A stretch of 8,433 nt of DNA from Thiobacillus sp. (GTDB lineage Bacteria; Pseudomonadota; Gammaproteobacteria; Burkholderiales; Thiobacillaceae), in assembly GCA_011391285.1 (NCBI GenBank), contig JAABQU010000293.1, positions 1 through 8,433 of the forward strand, written 5' to 3'. Positions 7,513-8,433 of the stretch are shown one piece after another. Under the pieces are notes generated by a model. It was not told the origin of the DNA. It did no database searches and worked only from the letters and a program-made list of their open reading frames with translations. The first letter of the stretch is position 1. Each line of letters begins with the position of its first letter. Position numbers and translations under genes: made by a program.

Positions 7513-7532
7513 CAAGGGTCGAGCCAAGGGTC
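7513..7532. repeat. Two 8-bp direct repeats, CAAGGGTC, 12-bp period
   Basis: CAAGGGTC occurs at 7513-7520 and again at 7525-7532 in the Anbu/fusion intergenic gap, 35-55 nt upstream of the fusion gene start. The 12-bp period places both copies on nearly the same helical face, as in some operators. No regulator is visible in the window and chance is possible. Confidence 0.35.
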
Positions 7533-7535
7533 TGG

Positions 7536-7564
7536 GGAAATCAAAATTCGCGGCCCCCGGCCGC
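7536..7564 (-). terminator. GC hairpin between Anbu and the fusion gene (attenuator-like or weak terminator)
   Basis: On the minus strand a perfect 6-bp stem, GCGGCC with GGCCGC, closes a GGG loop (7564-7550). It is followed by a T-rich stretch (GAATTTTGATTTCC, 7549-7536). It begins 32 nt after the Anbu stop codon. The T-run is interrupted, so full Rho-independent termination is doubtful. Partial termination or 3'-end stabilisation of the Anbu part of the transcript would fit, and would give Anbu more product than the downstream genes. Confidence 0.4.
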
Positions 7565-7570
7565 TCCTCC

Positions 7571-7584
7571 CCTGAATCCTGAAT
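7571..7584. repeat. Tandem CCTGAAT duplication
   Basis: CCTGAAT is repeated head-to-tail at 7571-7577 and 7578-7584, just 3' of the Anbu stop codon. It is most likely a small slippage duplication; no function is proposed. Confidence 0.35.
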
Positions 7585-7596
7585 TCTGGCCCCTGC

Positions 7597-8379
7597 TTAT
7601 CCCTGCATCTGCCCGCTGGCGCTCGCCGCCACAACCTGCAGCGGCTGCGGCTGGTTTTCCCACTCGAACGGCGGCAGGTTGTTCAGCGCCTGGCGCAGGC
7701 CTTCGTTCCAGGCATCGCCCAGCGCGCGGTAATAGGGATGATCTTCGTTAAACAGCAGACGGCGTCCGCCGTCGAGCGCATTGGCGGAATAGATCAGCAG
7801 TTCGACCGGCGGGCCGACGGTGAGGTTGGAGCGGATGGTCGAATTGATCGACACCAGTGCGCAGCGGGCGGCCTGCTCCAGCGGCGTGTCTGAACGGATG
7901 ACGCGGTCGAGAATCGGCTTGCCGTATTTGGTTTCGCCGATCTGCAGGAAGGGGTGGGCCGCCGATTCGTGGATGTGGTTGCCCTGCGGATAGATCATGT
8001 AGATCTCGGGCGCCTGCCCGGCGATCTGGCCGCCGAAGATGAAGGTGGCCTCAAAATTGGTGCTGGCCGTGTCGCGGGCGGCCTGGTTGCGCTGCACGTC
8101 GGCCGAGATCGAACCGACGTAATCGACGGCGTCGCTCATCGACGCGATGGTGTTCAGGCACGGCAGGTTGCCGAGTTGGCAGTCGTCGCGCATCCGCTTC
8201 ACCACGGCCTGGGTGGTGGCGAGGTTGCCCGCCGCCAGCAGCACGAACGTACGATTCCCGGGCTGCACGAAGCTGTGCATCTTGGAATAGGTGCTGACGT
8301 GGTCGATGCCCGCGTTGGTCAGCGAGTCGGAAGCGAAAACCAGCCCGCTGTCGGTCTTGATGGCGACGCAGTAAGTCAT
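7597..8379 (-). CDS. Anbu-type bacterial proteasome-like peptidase
   Basis: A 260-aa protein of the Ntn-hydrolase fold, matching the Anbu (ancestral beta subunit) group of bacterial proteasome-like proteins. The chain opens MTYCVAIKTDSGLVFASDSL, so removal of Met exposes Thr2 as the N-terminal nucleophile. Asp18 (ASDS) and Lys33 (YSKM) occupy the positions of the proteasomal Asp17 and Lys33 partners. The length fits the family (about 240-260). Known structures of family members show open, lock-washer-like rings, and robust peptidase activity has been hard to show, so the substrate is unknown. It is likely cytoplasmic. The frame stays open upstream of the ATG, but family starts at MTYC and the need for an N-terminal Thr fix this start despite a poor Shine-Dalgarno. 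The C-terminal tail (about 241-260) is Gln/Ala/Ser-rich and probably flexible. It lies first in the visible cluster, before the transglutaminase/DUF2126 fusion, consistent with the known association of Anbu with transglutaminases and putative amide ligases. Confidence 0.93.
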   Translation of the reverse strand: MTYCVAIKTDSGLVFASDSLTNAGIDHVSTYSKMHSFVQPGNRTFVLLAAGNLATTQAVVKRMRDDCQLGNLPCLNTIASMSDAVDYVGSISADVQRNQAARDTASTNFEATFIFGGQIAGQAPEIYMIYPQGNHIHESAAHPFLQIGETKYGKPILDRVIRSDTPLEQAARCALVSINSTIRSNLTVGPPVELLIYSANALDGGRRLLFNEDHPYYRALGDAWNEGLRQALNNLPPFEWENQPQPLQVVAASASGQMQG

Positions 8380-8394
8380 AAGTCGAGAAACCCG

Positions 8395-8433
8395 TTAGTT
8401 GGGCAACATCGTGCCTGCTTTCGGATTCCGACT
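8395..8433 (-). CDS. Possible 3' end of an upstream co-directional gene
   Basis: Reading the minus strand from the right edge, one frame runs 12 codons (ending GTMLPN) to a TAA at 8397-8395, 15 nt before the Anbu start. That spacing would fit a co-transcribed upstream gene, and no obvious promoter is seen before Anbu. Twelve open codons are easily met by chance in GC-rich DNA and the tail is too short to identify. Confidence 0.22.
   Translation of the reverse strand, partial: SRNPKAGTMLPN

Noticed and set aside
1..8433. CRISPR arrays, tRNA or rRNA genes, insertion sequences or phage genes
   Set aside because: No regularly spaced repeats, tRNA cloverleaf pattern, rRNA core, transposase-like protein or terminal inverted repeats were seen on either strand.

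Overview
The window is a GC-rich stretch with codon-dense genes and short gaps. It looks like a Gram-negative chromosome, most likely a proteobacterium and possibly a betaproteobacterium. That placement rests on GC content, a lipobox-type lipoprotein and the gene families present, so it is an inference.

The left part (1-2333, plus strand) holds two genes that do not obviously belong together. The first, at 18-992, is a divergent two-domain VOC-fold protein. It resembles 4-hydroxyphenylpyruvate dioxygenase and keeps a His-His-Glu metal triad; its true 5' end may lie outside the window. After a 180-nt gap with a good sigma70-like -10 box and a strongly self-complementary leader comes an unrecognised lipoprotein of 386 aa (1173-2333).

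The right part (2418-8433, minus strand) is one co-directional cluster, transcribed right to left. In transcription order it holds: the last codons of a possible upstream gene; an Anbu-type bacterial proteasome-like peptidase (8379-7597); a 1119-aa fusion of a transglutaminase-like domain and a DUF2126 putative amidoligase (7478-4119); an AhpD/carboxymuconolactone-decarboxylase-like protein with a complete E-x11-CxxC-x3-H motif (4091-3351); and a second, stand-alone transglutaminase-like protein (3272-2418). The cluster converges on the lipoprotein gene.

Transglutaminase-like proteins, DUF2126 amidoligases, circularly permuted ATP-grasp/alpha-E proteins and Anbu are known to co-occur in bacteria, and have been proposed to make and remove amide-linked peptide modifications. 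The product and substrate are unknown. This window carries the peptidase, the putative ligase and two thiol hydrolase/transferase domains. The ATP-grasp and alpha-E partners are not in the window and, if present, probably lie to the right. The AhpD-like redox gene placed between the fusion and the second transglutaminase is the least expected member. The 118-nt gap between Anbu and the fusion contains a perfect GC hairpin and two short direct repeats, which may tune expression within the operon.
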